The notes beneath the pieces were generated by a model, which saw only the letters and a list, made by a program, of their open reading frames with translations, was not told the DNA's origin and ran no database searches. 64,000 bases of DNA from assembly GCF_030143245.1 (NCBI RefSeq), contig NZ_JARJNS010000005.1, forward strand, positions 186,001-250,000, given 5' to 3'. A program made the translations under genes and the position numbers. Below, in pieces: positions 8,950 through 16,886 of the stretch (position 1 is the first letter of the stretch; each line of letters starts with the position of its first letter). Source of the DNA: Rhabdaerophilum sp. SD176. Lineage in GTDB: Bacteria; Pseudomonadota; Alphaproteobacteria; Rhizobiales; Beijerinckiaceae.

Positions 8950-10146
8950 TCAAGAGACCTGCTCTCTTTTTTGCGTGGCCCGGTATTCGGACGGCGCAAA
9001 ACCGGTTTGCTTCTTGAAGGCAAGGTTGAATGTTGATCTTGAATTGAAGCCAACATCCTCACCAATCTCGATGATGCTCTTGCTCGTCCCGATGAGCAAT
9101 TCACAAGCCTCTTTGACCCGCCAGGAATTTATATAGTCATAAAAATTGGAATTCAGTTCCATATTGAGCGTTTGACTGATATAATTTTCTGGTATTATTG
9201 TAATATCTGACAAATTTCTCAACGTGATGTTGTGATTCCGATAGAGTTTTTCGTCGCTCATGGATCGATCAAGTTTTTGTCTGATCCGCTGAATTCGTTC
9301 TTTGTCGAGACCCGATCGACTATATTTGGTCGCACCACTTTGCCGATCGTCCAATTGATCAGCGGAGTCCTGAGGATCGAATTCCTTGGCCGGTCGTGGC
9401 GTGAAAATGGCCGGCTGCCAGAGCACCATCAACGAAAACACGTAGACCCATGCTGCCTCGATCCCCGCCTCGAGGTCATTCGAGAACCCGAGCGCTCCGA
9501 TCAATGTGTCGTCGAGCAGAATAACAACATTGATGACCCAGATCACGGTCAGGGCCCCGATCATCCATTCGAACCAGGTCAGGCTCCGCCCCTGCAACGA
9601 TGAGAAATAGTCGAAACGGCTGCGTCGATACCGGGCCAGCAACCGTACGATGCGGATCACGTACCAGCTTGTCGCAACAATGAAGAGCGCGATCAACGTG
9701 AGGCTGAGCGACGCATAGATGATGACGGCACCCTGCGAGAATGCGGGGCTTCCTTGCTCGATGGAACCATTGCTCGCGAAGATCATGAGCAGGAGAACGG
9801 TTGGAATCGAGATGAAGAACGGGAGCAGGTGCCGCCAGTCCTTCCGCTGCAATTGCACGATGCTCGGGCTGACCAGCGCGCGGGCATAGAAGAAGACAGC
9901 AGGGCCCAGCAGCATGACGAACGGAAAGGCTATGTTGCCAATGACGATCGGCGGTAGCCCCGGCCAGAAATAGCCAAGGAAAACCGGGATGCTCGTCTGG
10001 AGGTTGGCCCCGAAAAAGACGGCCATGGCCAGCGAGTGGTCTTTCCGGTCTTCCCTTCGCACCAGCAGCAGCACAACGACGAAGATCTGGTGGAGAATGA
10101 GTGCGCCAATGAAGATCTGACCGATCAGCGTGTTCTGCGGAGGCAT
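8950..10146 (-). CDS. Membrane-anchored AraC family transcriptional regulator
   Basis: About 398 residues from the ATG at 10146 (MPPQNTLIGQIFIG). The first 240 residues hold seven hydrophobic segments; a linker with charged residues follows; the last 100 residues are an AraC-type double helix-turn-helix (LRNLSDITIIPENYISQTLN, then IIEIGEDVGFNSRSTFNLAFKKQTGFAPSEYR). A membrane sensor joined directly to DNA-binding helices is the seven-transmembrane AraC arrangement. It is divergent from an outer-membrane barrel gene, with two inverted repeats between them that may be its operators. The 3' end is visibly more AT-rich than the flanking genes, which hints at acquisition. Ligand unknown. Confidence 0.82.
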   Translation of the reverse strand: MPPQNTLIGQIFIGALILHQIFVVVLLLVRREDRKDHSLAMAVFFGANLQTSIPVFLGYFWPGLPPIVIGNIAFPFVMLLGPAVFFYARALVSPSIVQLQRKDWRHLLPFFISIPTVLLLMIFASNGSIEQGSPAFSQGAVIIYASLSLTLIALFIVATSWYVIRIVRLLARYRRSRFDYFSSLQGRSLTWFEWMIGALTVIWVINVVILLDDTLIGALGFSNDLEAGIEAAWVYVFSLMVLWQPAIFTPRPAKEFDPQDSADQLDDRQSGATKYSRSGLDKERIQRIRQKLDRSMSDEKLYRNHNITLRNLSDITIIPENYISQTLNMELNSNFYDYINSWRVKEACELLIGTSKSIIEIGEDVGFNSRSTFNLAFKKQTGFAPSEYRATQKREQVS

Positions 10147-10236
10147 CGGTTCTCGTCTCGTATGGTCCGGCGGCAGGCTCCTAGCACAGTCCCGGTCCTT
10201 TGGGTCAATCGAACACCGGCATTCCATCGGGCTCGC

Positions 10237-10289
10237 ATGTCCGAGCGGGCCGGCTCGGACATGATGGGTGTCCGAACAAACGCGTTCGG
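10237..10289. promoter_or_regulatory. Two inverted repeats between the AraC-like gene and the outer-membrane barrel gene
   Basis: The first dyad has perfect ten-base arms ATGTCCGAGC (10237-10246) and GCTCGGACAT (10253-10262) around six bases. The second has CCGAAC (10272-10277) and GTTCGG (10284-10289), also six bases apart. The half-site TGTCCGA occurs at 10238, reversed at 10255, and again at 10269. Placement in the divergent promoter region suggests binding by the membrane AraC-like regulator, which is an inference. Confidence 0.45.
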
Positions 10290-10385
10290 TCGAGATTTCC
10301 ACGGAAGCGATGCAGGTGGCGGGCAGCGTCCTCCTCGGAGCCGGGTCGCCATTCAGGCCACCCGAACACATGTTAGGAATGATTG

Positions 10386-11114
10386 ATGACCACCCAAGCC
10401 AAAGCTGTTGCCGCTGCGCTTCTCGGCGCGTGTTGCGCAGGCTCTCCCGTTTTCCAGATGCCGGCCCATGCCGCGGATCCCGTGACCGCAAGCCGGCGTG
10501 TCGATCCGGCCATGGCTGCCAACCCCACGCGCGCAACCGACTGGTCCGGGGCCTATCTCGGCATTCATGGTGGTCTGATCGGTCGGGGGTTCAAGAGCTC
10601 GGGTGCGACCCCGAATATCCCCGCACTCAATTTTTCTGGCAAGAACAACACACAATCGCTCTCCGGTGCCACCTTCGGAATCCAGGCTGGCTACAACTTT
10701 CAGTCCGGCAATGTCGTCTACGGTGTCGAAGCAGAAAGCAGCCTTGGCACGACCGACCGGAAGAAGTCGACGACCCATCTGTCCGCCGAGCAGAATGCCC
10801 GGCATGCGGTCAAGGTCCGGGCGGGCTATGCCTTCGGCTCGACGCTTGTCTATGCAATGACGGGCGTGGCAATCGCCCAGACCCGGCTGCATAGCCCGGC
10901 AGTGGGCCTGACACCGCGGGGCCGCAAGGACCTCACGCGCGCCGGGTTTCTGGTTGGCGTCGGCATCGAGCAGAAACTGACCCGGGCGATTTCTCTCAAG
11001 GGCGAGGTCGATTACGCCGCCTTCGGCGAGTCCCGCGTGACGCTCCCCGGCGGAGCGACCAAGGTCCGTTCGGGCAACCTGACGGCAAAGGTCGGCCTCA
11101 ACTACCATTTCTGA
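10386..11114 (+). CDS. Outer-membrane beta-barrel protein (Omp25/31-like porin family)
   Basis: A 242-residue exported protein. A signal peptide (AKAVAAALLGACCAGSPVFQMPAHA) is followed by the short linker typical of this family and then by alternating aromatic and polar strands that begin WSGAYLGIHGGLIG. The C-terminal strand ends in AKVGLNYHF with terminal Phe, the signal recognised by the BAM complex. This is the Omp25/Omp31 OmpA-type barrel family of Hyphomicrobiales. An AGGA box eight bases before the ATG at 10386 fixes the start. It is divergent from the AraC-like regulator, a likely controller. Confidence 0.85.
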   Translation: MTTQAKAVAAALLGACCAGSPVFQMPAHAADPVTASRRVDPAMAANPTRATDWSGAYLGIHGGLIGRGFKSSGATPNIPALNFSGKNNTQSLSGATFGIQAGYNFQSGNVVYGVEAESSLGTTDRKKSTTHLSAEQNARHAVKVRAGYAFGSTLVYAMTGVAIAQTRLHSPAVGLTPRGRKDLTRAGFLVGVGIEQKLTRAISLKGEVDYAAFGESRVTLPGGATKVRSGNLTAKVGLNYHF

Positions 11115-11163
11115 AGCGTGCCGATTCCGCATATCCGCGAGATTGAAGCACCAAGGTTGCCCC

Positions 11164-11787
11164 ATGAACTCTGCCAACAACGAAGTCGAGCCATCTCTTG
11201 CTGTATTTGACGGGTTCCCGGATCAAGACAGAAACGAGATCGCCCGGATGTACTGGGCTGCATTCGGCCCAAAGTTGGGTGTTGCCATCGGCCCGCCCGA
11301 CAAGGCGATTGCCCTGCTGTCAGAGCTGCTCAACCCCGCTTCATCGATTGTCGCACGCGGAAGGGATGGAGAACTGCTTGGCGTCGCTGGCTACAAGACG
11401 CCGATGGGGGCATTCTTCAGCATCGATTTCAAGGTCCTGAGGCGGCATTTTGGATTTGTCGGGGCTGTCTGGCGCGGGGCGATTCTTTCCCTTCTGATGC
11501 GGAAGCCCCAGGCTGGCACGCTGCTGATGGACGGAATCTTTGTGACAGAGCGCGCGAGAGGGCAAGGCGTGGGCACCTTCCTCCTGAACGCGATCAAACA
11601 AAAAGCCAGGGCCCACGGATGTTCGTCGGTGCGTCTCGATGTCATCGATACGAACCCGCGGGCCCGGCAACTGTACGAACGCGAGGGCTTTCGCGCCGTC
11701 GCCGTTCGAAAGCTTGGGCCATTCCGCCACATCTTCGGGTTTGGAAGCGCGACGACGATGATCGCCAGGAGTGACCAGGGATCGTGA
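11164..11787 (+). CDS. GNAT family N-acetyltransferase
   Basis: A 207-residue acyltransferase of the GNAT fold. The acetyl-CoA pyrophosphate loop is ERARGQGVGTFLLNAIKQKA at about residues 130-150, preceded by the beta-4 strand GTLLMDGIFVT and followed by the conserved VIDTNPRARQLYEREGF segment. The start at 11164 is chosen over an upstream TTG because of an AAGG box. The acceptor substrate is not predictable; the long N-terminal region before motif A suggests a small-molecule or peptide acceptor. It lies 49 bases after the outer-membrane barrel gene in the same direction and may share its message. Confidence 0.83.
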   Translation: MNSANNEVEPSLAVFDGFPDQDRNEIARMYWAAFGPKLGVAIGPPDKAIALLSELLNPASSIVARGRDGELLGVAGYKTPMGAFFSIDFKVLRRHFGFVGAVWRGAILSLLMRKPQAGTLLMDGIFVTERARGQGVGTFLLNAIKQKARAHGCSSVRLDVIDTNPRARQLYEREGFRAVAVRKLGPFRHIFGFGSATTMIARSDQGS

Positions 11788-11891
11788 CCTCCCGCTGAGA
11801 CCTGCAAACCCCTTACGCCATCAGGATTCGGTCAATCGTCCGGTGCGTGGCCGCGCGCGAAGCTGCCGGTGCGGGAACAGAAACACGACAT

Positions 11892-12632
11892 TCAGCCTCC
11901 GTGATCCCGGTTCTCCGAAACTGGCGCGGAATCGTTGCGTGTGCCTGGCAAAAGACGGATGCCAATCAGCATGAGCCAGGCCGTCAGGCCGAGGAACCCG
12001 GCGATGGTGAAGAGGGAAAACAGATCTCCATCTCGGCCGAGTGCGATCGCAAGCCCTTCGGTCGTGCCGATCGCAATCGCCGAAGCGGTGAGAAACCCCG
12101 TGCCGCCGGACAGGCGTCGTTGCTGCCGCCACTGGATCGTCGACAGAGCCAGAACAAAGAAGACGAGCAGCCATTGGCCCAGATGCTCGCCGATTGCGAC
12201 ACCGCCATAGGCATTCAGGGTTGCAAAGGTGGATTCGGCGCTGGCCCGCGCCGACGCATCACCACCCTGATGGTTTCGTGCAAGGCCGGGCACCACGAAG
12301 ACCCACCGCCAAAGCCCCATGGCCTGGGCTATTCCGGACAATGCGCCCGTGATGGCCGCGAGAAACGCAAGGCGCTCGGACGAGGCCCTGTTCTCGGCTG
12401 TCAAGGCGAGCGCGACCGTCAGCGGCGTCAACAACAGGGCAGCCCAGGCGAAGGCGTGCCAGGTCAGGACCAGGGATGCTCCGCCGTCAGCAAAGCGGGC
12501 CAGGACCTCGCCCGCCGGACGCCGAAGGATGTCGGGATAGTCGAAGACCGTCGCGAGATGCGCATACGGCAGGTTGAAGCCGATGGCCAGGGCAATGGTG
12601 GAAAGGCCGAGAATGCGCGCTTTGTGAGTCAC
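11892..12632 (-). CDS. DUF4386 family membrane protein
   Basis: A 246-residue protein with seven or eight hydrophobic segments, matching the DUF4386 family of uncharacterised bacterial membrane proteins (LATVFDYPDILRRPAGEVLARF near the N-terminus and the LWRWVFVVPGLA segment are typical). The start is a GTG at 12632 with GAGGG eight bases before it. No function is known. It is divergent from a TetR regulator, and three copies of a TCACC-n4-GGTGA operator lie between them, so it is very probably the repressed target gene. Confidence 0.78.
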   Translation of the reverse strand: MTHKARILGLSTIALAIGFNLPYAHLATVFDYPDILRRPAGEVLARFADGGASLVLTWHAFAWAALLLTPLTVALALTAENRASSERLAFLAAITGALSGIAQAMGLWRWVFVVPGLARNHQGGDASARASAESTFATLNAYGGVAIGEHLGQWLLVFFVLALSTIQWRQQRRLSGGTGFLTASAIAIGTTEGLAIALGRDGDLFSLFTIAGFLGLTAWLMLIGIRLLPGTRNDSAPVSENRDHGG

Positions 12633-12711
12633 GATGAGTCCCTCATGTCATGAATGTCAGGCCAGCCAGATGTGACGGCGGCAAATGTCTCTGTTCGGTG
12701 ACATCTGTAAG

Positions 12712-12804
12712 TCACCGACTGGTGATACGTCAAGTCACCAATCGGTGATGTGACTGCAGGCCTGATTGCCGTTTCGGTTGAGCTCGAATATCACTGGTTG
12801 GTGA
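12712..12804. promoter_or_regulatory. Three TetR-type operators (TCACC-n4-GGTGA)
   Basis: Three fourteen-base inverted repeats: TCACCGACTGGTGA at 12712-12725, TCACCAATCGGTGA at 12735-12748 and TCACTGGTTGGTGA at 12791-12804. The first two have perfect arms; the third differs in one arm position. A further GGTGAC half-site is at 12698. The copies sit in the 191-base gap between the DUF4386 and TetR genes, and the third ends 19 bases before the proposed TetR start. Repression of both genes by the adjacent TetR protein is the natural reading. Confidence 0.8.
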
Positions 12805-12823
12805 CGTGAGGGGGACAACAACA

Positions 12824-13462
12824 TTGACCGAGCGGAACCCAGGCGAAGACACCGGGCGTAGCCGCGATCGGCGGGCGACAGAGGCGCGGATCCTCGAGGC
12901 GGCTCAGGCCATCTTGCTCGCTGCCGGGCCGGGCGGCTTTGGCGTCAATGTGGTCGCGCGAGAGGCAGGTGTCGATAAGCAGCTGATCTATCGCTATTTT
13001 GGCGGTCTGGATGGGCTGCTGGAAGCGCTTGGTATCCGACTGGCGCAATGGTGGCAGGAGAAGCTCCTCGAGACGTTGCCGGAACAGCCCGCGACGAGCT
13101 ATGCCGACCTCATCGAACGACTTGCCCTGCGATTGCTTCACATCATGCGAACGGAACCGCTTGCGCAGCAATCCCTGCTCTGGGAACTCACCGGTTCCGA
13201 AAACTTTGCAAGATCCCTCTCGGCATCCCGTACACGCATGCTGGGCGATTGGATGGCACGCATGCGGGGCAATCTTGTGCCACCCGCTGGCATCGATGCG
13301 TCCGCTGTGAACGCGCTTCTGATCGCCGCCAGCAGCCAGATCGTCCTTGCCGGCCGAAACACGGACACCGTCATCGGACTGCCCGCTCATGTCCCGTCGA
13401 CATGGGATCGCATCGAGAGATCCTTGGTCCAGCTCGTTCGAAGCATTTATCGGGAAGTCTAG
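12824..13462 (+). CDS. TetR/AcrR family transcriptional regulator
   Basis: About 212 residues. The helix-turn-helix lies at residues 15-60 (RRATEARILEAAQAIL, then VVAREAGVDKQLIYRYFGGLDGLLEAL), followed by an all-helical ligand and dimer domain with no recognised ligand. The start is placed at a TTG at 12824, nine bases after GAGGGGG, because a GTG at 12806 would fall right against the third operator. It is divergent from the DUF4386 membrane gene and most likely represses itself and that gene. The inducer is unknown. Confidence 0.82.
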   Translation: MTERNPGEDTGRSRDRRATEARILEAAQAILLAAGPGGFGVNVVAREAGVDKQLIYRYFGGLDGLLEALGIRLAQWWQEKLLETLPEQPATSYADLIERLALRLLHIMRTEPLAQQSLLWELTGSENFARSLSASRTRMLGDWMARMRGNLVPPAGIDASAVNALLIAASSQIVLAGRNTDTVIGLPAHVPSTWDRIERSLVQLVRSIYREV

Positions 13463-13949
13463 CTTCGCAACGTGCTGTGCTGTGAGTTCACGGCGCGGTA
13501 TCGAAGAAGCTACGGACATCCTTCGCCATTTCGGAACGGCTCGCAGTGCGCAGATAGGACACGTGCCCGCCATATAGGTGCGGTTGCGATCCCCCTGTCA
13601 GCAGCGTTGTTCCTTGAGCCTAACGGAGCACGGGAACGCAGGCGATACCGCGCCGATCGTTTGTGCATGTCCGCTTCAGGGCATTGCCTCGTTGAATCTG
13701 AGCGACCGCCATGGCGGCGCGAAGCGGCCGTGATCCTCTGCCACAACCGGATGAAAAGCCGGGGTCACGGCAGCACAAGGCGGCCAGTGAAGAACCAGCC
13801 CGGAGAGCCACGTGATGAATCATCGTATGGCTGGCTTTCGAAGACCCTTGTTCTCGGCGAAGACGGATTGCACGATGCGGCAACAGGAAAGGCCATGGCC
13901 CTGCCGCCCGGCGGGGGTCCGATCACTGGCCTTCGCGCCGAGGAAACCT
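13463..13949. other. Gene-poor stretch between TetR and transketolase
   Basis: 487 bases without an intact gene. Apart from the hydrolase remnant at 13488-13619 I see no coding pattern that resembles a known family, no tRNA and no strong terminator. Open frames across it run into transketolase out of frame and have atypical composition. Confidence 0.5.
13488..13619 (-). pseudogene. Remnant of the C-terminus of an S10-type carboxypeptidase or related alpha/beta hydrolase
   Basis: Read leftward, this 44-codon segment ends at a stop at 13490-13488 and encodes LLTGGSQPHLYGGHVSYLRT followed by ASRSEMAKDVRSFFDTAP. The pattern Y-x-GGH-x-x-Y-L, then S-R-x-x-x-x-x-D-V-x-x-F, is that of the C-terminal end of serine carboxypeptidase-like (S10) enzymes, where the His is catalytic. 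An in-frame TAG at 13622-13620 cuts it off and no earlier part of the enzyme is recognisable upstream, so it looks like a decayed fragment. The family call is from memory of the motif and is tentative. Confidence 0.38.
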
Positions 13950-15950
13950 ATGAACACCCAGCCGGATGCCCGCTCCCTCCCCGCCGAGGCCATGGCGCAT
14001 GCCATCCGCTTCCTCGCGGTCGATGCCATTCTCGCGGCGGGCGAGGGGCATCAGGGCGTACCGCTCGGCATGGCCGAGATCGCGACGGTACTTTATGCCC
14101 GGCATCTGCGTTTCGACCCCGCCAACCCGCTCTGGCCGGACCGCGACCGCGTGGTCCTGTCGAACGGCCATGGCTCGATGCTGCTTTACGCATTGCTCCA
14201 TCTCTCGGGCTACCACCACATCTCGCTGGACGCGGTAAAGCGCTTCCGCGAGCTCGGCTCGCCCTGTGCCGGCCATCCGGAATATGACCCGCCGGCCGGG
14301 ATCGAGACGACGACCGGCCCGCTCGGCCAGGGCATTGCCAATGCCCTCGGCATGGCGATCGCCGAGGCCCATCTTCGCGCCAGTTTCGGCGAGGATCTCG
14401 TCAACCACCGGACCTGGGCCTTTGTCGGCGACGGCTGCCTGCAGGAAGGCGTGGGGCAGGAGGTGATCCAGCTGGCCGGCCATCTCCGGCTCGGTCATCT
14501 CACCTTCTTCTGGGATGACAACGCCATCACCGATGACGGGGCGACCACGCTCTCGATTTCCGAGAATGTGGCGGAGCGCTTCCGCGTGGCCGGTTGGCAC
14601 GTCGTGGAGATCGACGGCCACGACATGGCAGCGATCGACGCCGCCATTGCGGCAGCCAAGGCTGACCCCCGCCCCTCGATGATCGCTTGCCGCACGGTGA
14701 TTGCCCGCGGCGTGCCGCGGCTGGAGGGCCAGCGTGGCGGGCATTCCGGCAAGCTTTTCCCCGAGGATCGCGCCGCCATGGCTGCCCGGTTCGGCTGGAC
14801 CGGCGGCAGCTTCGACATTCCCGCCCCGGTCGCTTCGGCCTGGCGCGCAACCGGGCTTCGTGGCGCCGAGGCATCCCGCCTGTGGCAGGCCCGGCTTGAT
14901 GCCGCCCCTGCGGCGCTGCGGGAGGAATTCACCCGCCGCGTCGAGGGTCGGTTGCAATCGGGCTGGCGCGATGCGCTGCACCGGCTCAAGGCCGAGTCAG
15001 CCGCAGCCGGTCAGCCGGAATTCTCGATCGCTGCTTCCGGCACCATCGCCGGCGCGCTCTATGAAATCCTGCCCGAGATGATGACAGGCTGCGCCGATCT
15101 CGAGGCGCCGACCAACCACAAACGCCAGCTCGCCGCCTTCACGGCGGAGCATCCGGCCGGACGATACATCCATTGCGGCGTGCGGGAACATGCGATGGGC
15201 GCGCTGGCCAATGGAATGGCGGCACATGGCGGCTTCATCCCGGTGGCGGTCACTTATCTGCCCTTCTCGGATTACGAGCGGCCGGCCATGCGGATGGCGG
15301 CGCTGATGGGCCTGCCGGTCCGTTTCGTCTTCAGCCATGATTCCATCGGCATCGGCAAGAACGGGCCGACCCACCAGCCGGTCGAGATTATCGCCTCGCT
15401 GCGGGCCATGCCGAACATGCTGGTCCTCCGCCCCTGCGATGCGGTCGAGGCGGCGGAGGCGTGGGAAATCGCCCTGGAACACCGCACTGGCCCGGTCTCG
15501 CTTGTCTTCGCCCGGCAGAGCCTGCCGCAGCTGCGGCGGGATGGCGGCGCCGAGAACCGCTCGGCACGCGGGGCCTATATCCTGGCCGAGGCGGAAGCTG
15601 GCCCGCGCCGCGTCACCCTGCTCTCGACCGGCTCGGAAGTGCAGATCGCGCTGGCGGCCCGGGCCATCCTCGAGGCGGAAGGCATCGGCACCGCTGCGAT
15701 ATCCATGCCCTGCTGGAGCCTGTTCGAGGCGCAGGACCGCGCGTACCGGCAGGCGGTGCTCGGCCCCGGCACTGTGCGCGTCGCCGTCGAGGCGGCCGTG
15801 AAATTCGGCTGGGAACGCTGGATCGGCGAGGAGGGCGGCTTTGTCGGCATGACGGGCTTCGGCGCCTCAGGCCCGGCGGATGAACTCTATCGCCATTTCG
15901 GGATCACGGCCGAGGCCGTGGCCAAGGAGGCGCGGGAACGCCTCGCCTAG
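13950..15950 (+). CDS. tkt: Transketolase
   Basis: A 666-residue thiamine diphosphate enzyme of the non-oxidative pentose phosphate pathway, moving two-carbon units between ketoses and aldoses in the cytosol. The start at 13950 (MNTQPDARSLPAEAM) has a GAGGAA ribosome site; longer in-frame starts lack support. Visible motifs are GEGHQGVPLGMAE and SNGHGSMLLYA at the N-terminus, the ThDP motif GDGCLQEGVGQE with the following DDNAITDDG, and the pyrimidine-domain GVREHAMGALANGMAAHGG. Length matches the family. Its end overlaps the stop of the convergent D-amino-acid transaminase by four bases. Confidence 0.93.
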   Translation: MNTQPDARSLPAEAMAHAIRFLAVDAILAAGEGHQGVPLGMAEIATVLYARHLRFDPANPLWPDRDRVVLSNGHGSMLLYALLHLSGYHHISLDAVKRFRELGSPCAGHPEYDPPAGIETTTGPLGQGIANALGMAIAEAHLRASFGEDLVNHRTWAFVGDGCLQEGVGQEVIQLAGHLRLGHLTFFWDDNAITDDGATTLSISENVAERFRVAGWHVVEIDGHDMAAIDAAIAAAKADPRPSMIACRTVIARGVPRLEGQRGGHSGKLFPEDRAAMAARFGWTGGSFDIPAPVASAWRATGLRGAEASRLWQARLDAAPAALREEFTRRVEGRLQSGWRDALHRLKAESAAAGQPEFSIAASGTIAGALYEILPEMMTGCADLEAPTNHKRQLAAFTAEHPAGRYIHCGVREHAMGALANGMAAHGGFIPVAVTYLPFSDYERPAMRMAALMGLPVRFVFSHDSIGIGKNGPTHQPVEIIASLRAMPNMLVLRPCDAVEAAEAWEIALEHRTGPVSLVFARQSLPQLRRDGGAENRSARGAYILAEAEAGPRRVTLLSTGSEVQIALAARAILEAEGIGTAAISMPCWSLFEAQDRAYRQAVLGPGTVRVAVEAAVKFGWERWIGEEGGFVGMTGFGASGPADELYRHFGITAEAVAKEARERLA

Positions 15951-16828
15951 CGGGCGTCCTCGCGCGGCTGCTCCATCACTGCGGCGAGGTAGCGTTCGCG
16001 CAAGGCCCGCACCACCGGTCCCGGCTGGCCGCCGCCGACCTGCCGGCCGTCGACCTGCACCACCGGCATCGCAATGGTCGAGGCGCTGGTGAAGAAAGCC
16101 TCGCGTGCTGTCGCGATCTCTTCGACCGAGAAGGGTCGCTCGACAAGCCGCAGCCCAATCGCCTTGGCTACGTCGATGATGGCCATCCGGGTGATTCCGG
16201 GCAGCACAGCCTGTGACAGGGGTCGGGTGATGATCTCGTCATTCTCGGTCACGAGGAAGGCCGTCGAGGAGGCGCCCTCCGTGACGAAGCCATCTTCCAC
16301 CATCCAGGCCTCGGCCACGCCGGCGGCCTTGGCCTCCTGCTTGGCCAGCACCTGCGCGAGCAGGGCAGTGGACTTGATGTCCCGCCGGGCCCAGCGGAGA
16401 TCCGGCACGGTGATGATCGCCGCGCCTCGCGTCAGGTTGGGATTGTCCCGGACAGGCTTGACCTGCGTGAACATCACCACAGTCGGTGGAATATCCGGCG
16501 GGCAGGTGAACTCGCGTTCGTAGACGCCCCGTGTCACCTCGATATAGATCAGCCCCTCTTCCAGCGCGTTGTCGCGCATCAATTGGCGCTGGATCGCCGT
16601 CCATTCCGCGAGGGAATAGGGGTTGCGGATGCCGATCCCGGCAAGGGAGCGGTCCAGCCGGAGGAGATGCGGGTCGTTGTCGATCAGCCGCCCCTCCAGC
16701 ACAGCAGTTACCTCGTAGATGCCGTCACCGAACAGGAAGCCGCGATCCATGATCGGGATCCGGGCTTCCTCGAAGGGCAGGAACGCCCCGTTGACATAGA
16801 CGATGCGGGGAGCATGCAGGCGGGTCAT
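15947..16828 (-). CDS. D-amino-acid transaminase (fold-type IV PLP enzyme)
   Basis: A 293-residue class IV aminotransferase. The N-terminal signature IMDRGFLFGDGIYEVT is that of D-alanine/D-amino-acid transaminases, the PLP lysine is in WARRDIKSTALLAQV, and the phosphate-binding EGASSTAFLVTE and the PGITRMAIID segment follow. It would move the amino group of D-amino acids (D-Ala, D-Glu and others) to 2-keto acids in the cytosol; a branched-chain L-enzyme cannot be fully excluded but fits less well. The start at 16828 has AAGGA upstream. It is followed on the same strand side by a LysR gene 58 bases upstream and is next to dgcN-dgcA, which strongly supports a D-amino-acid role. Confidence 0.85.
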   Translation of the reverse strand: MTRLHAPRIVYVNGAFLPFEEARIPIMDRGFLFGDGIYEVTAVLEGRLIDNDPHLLRLDRSLAGIGIRNPYSLAEWTAIQRQLMRDNALEEGLIYIEVTRGVYEREFTCPPDIPPTVVMFTQVKPVRDNPNLTRGAAIITVPDLRWARRDIKSTALLAQVLAKQEAKAAGVAEAWMVEDGFVTEGASSTAFLVTENDEIITRPLSQAVLPGITRMAIIDVAKAIGLRLVERPFSVEEIATAREAFFTSASTIAMPVVQVDGRQVGGGQPGPVVRALRERYLAAVMEQPREDAR

Positions 16829-16886
16829 GGCAGGTCCTTCGGGCAGACGGGAATGGTGGGGCAGGCAGTCCGGAATGCGGTGCCGG

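Noticed and set aside
12806-12823. GTG at 12806 as the TetR start
   Set aside because: It would place the start against the third operator and before the GAGGGGG ribosome site; the TTG at 12824 fits better.
13472-14287. A 271-codon plus-strand frame before transketolase
   Set aside because: It overlaps the first part of transketolase out of frame and has no family resemblance.
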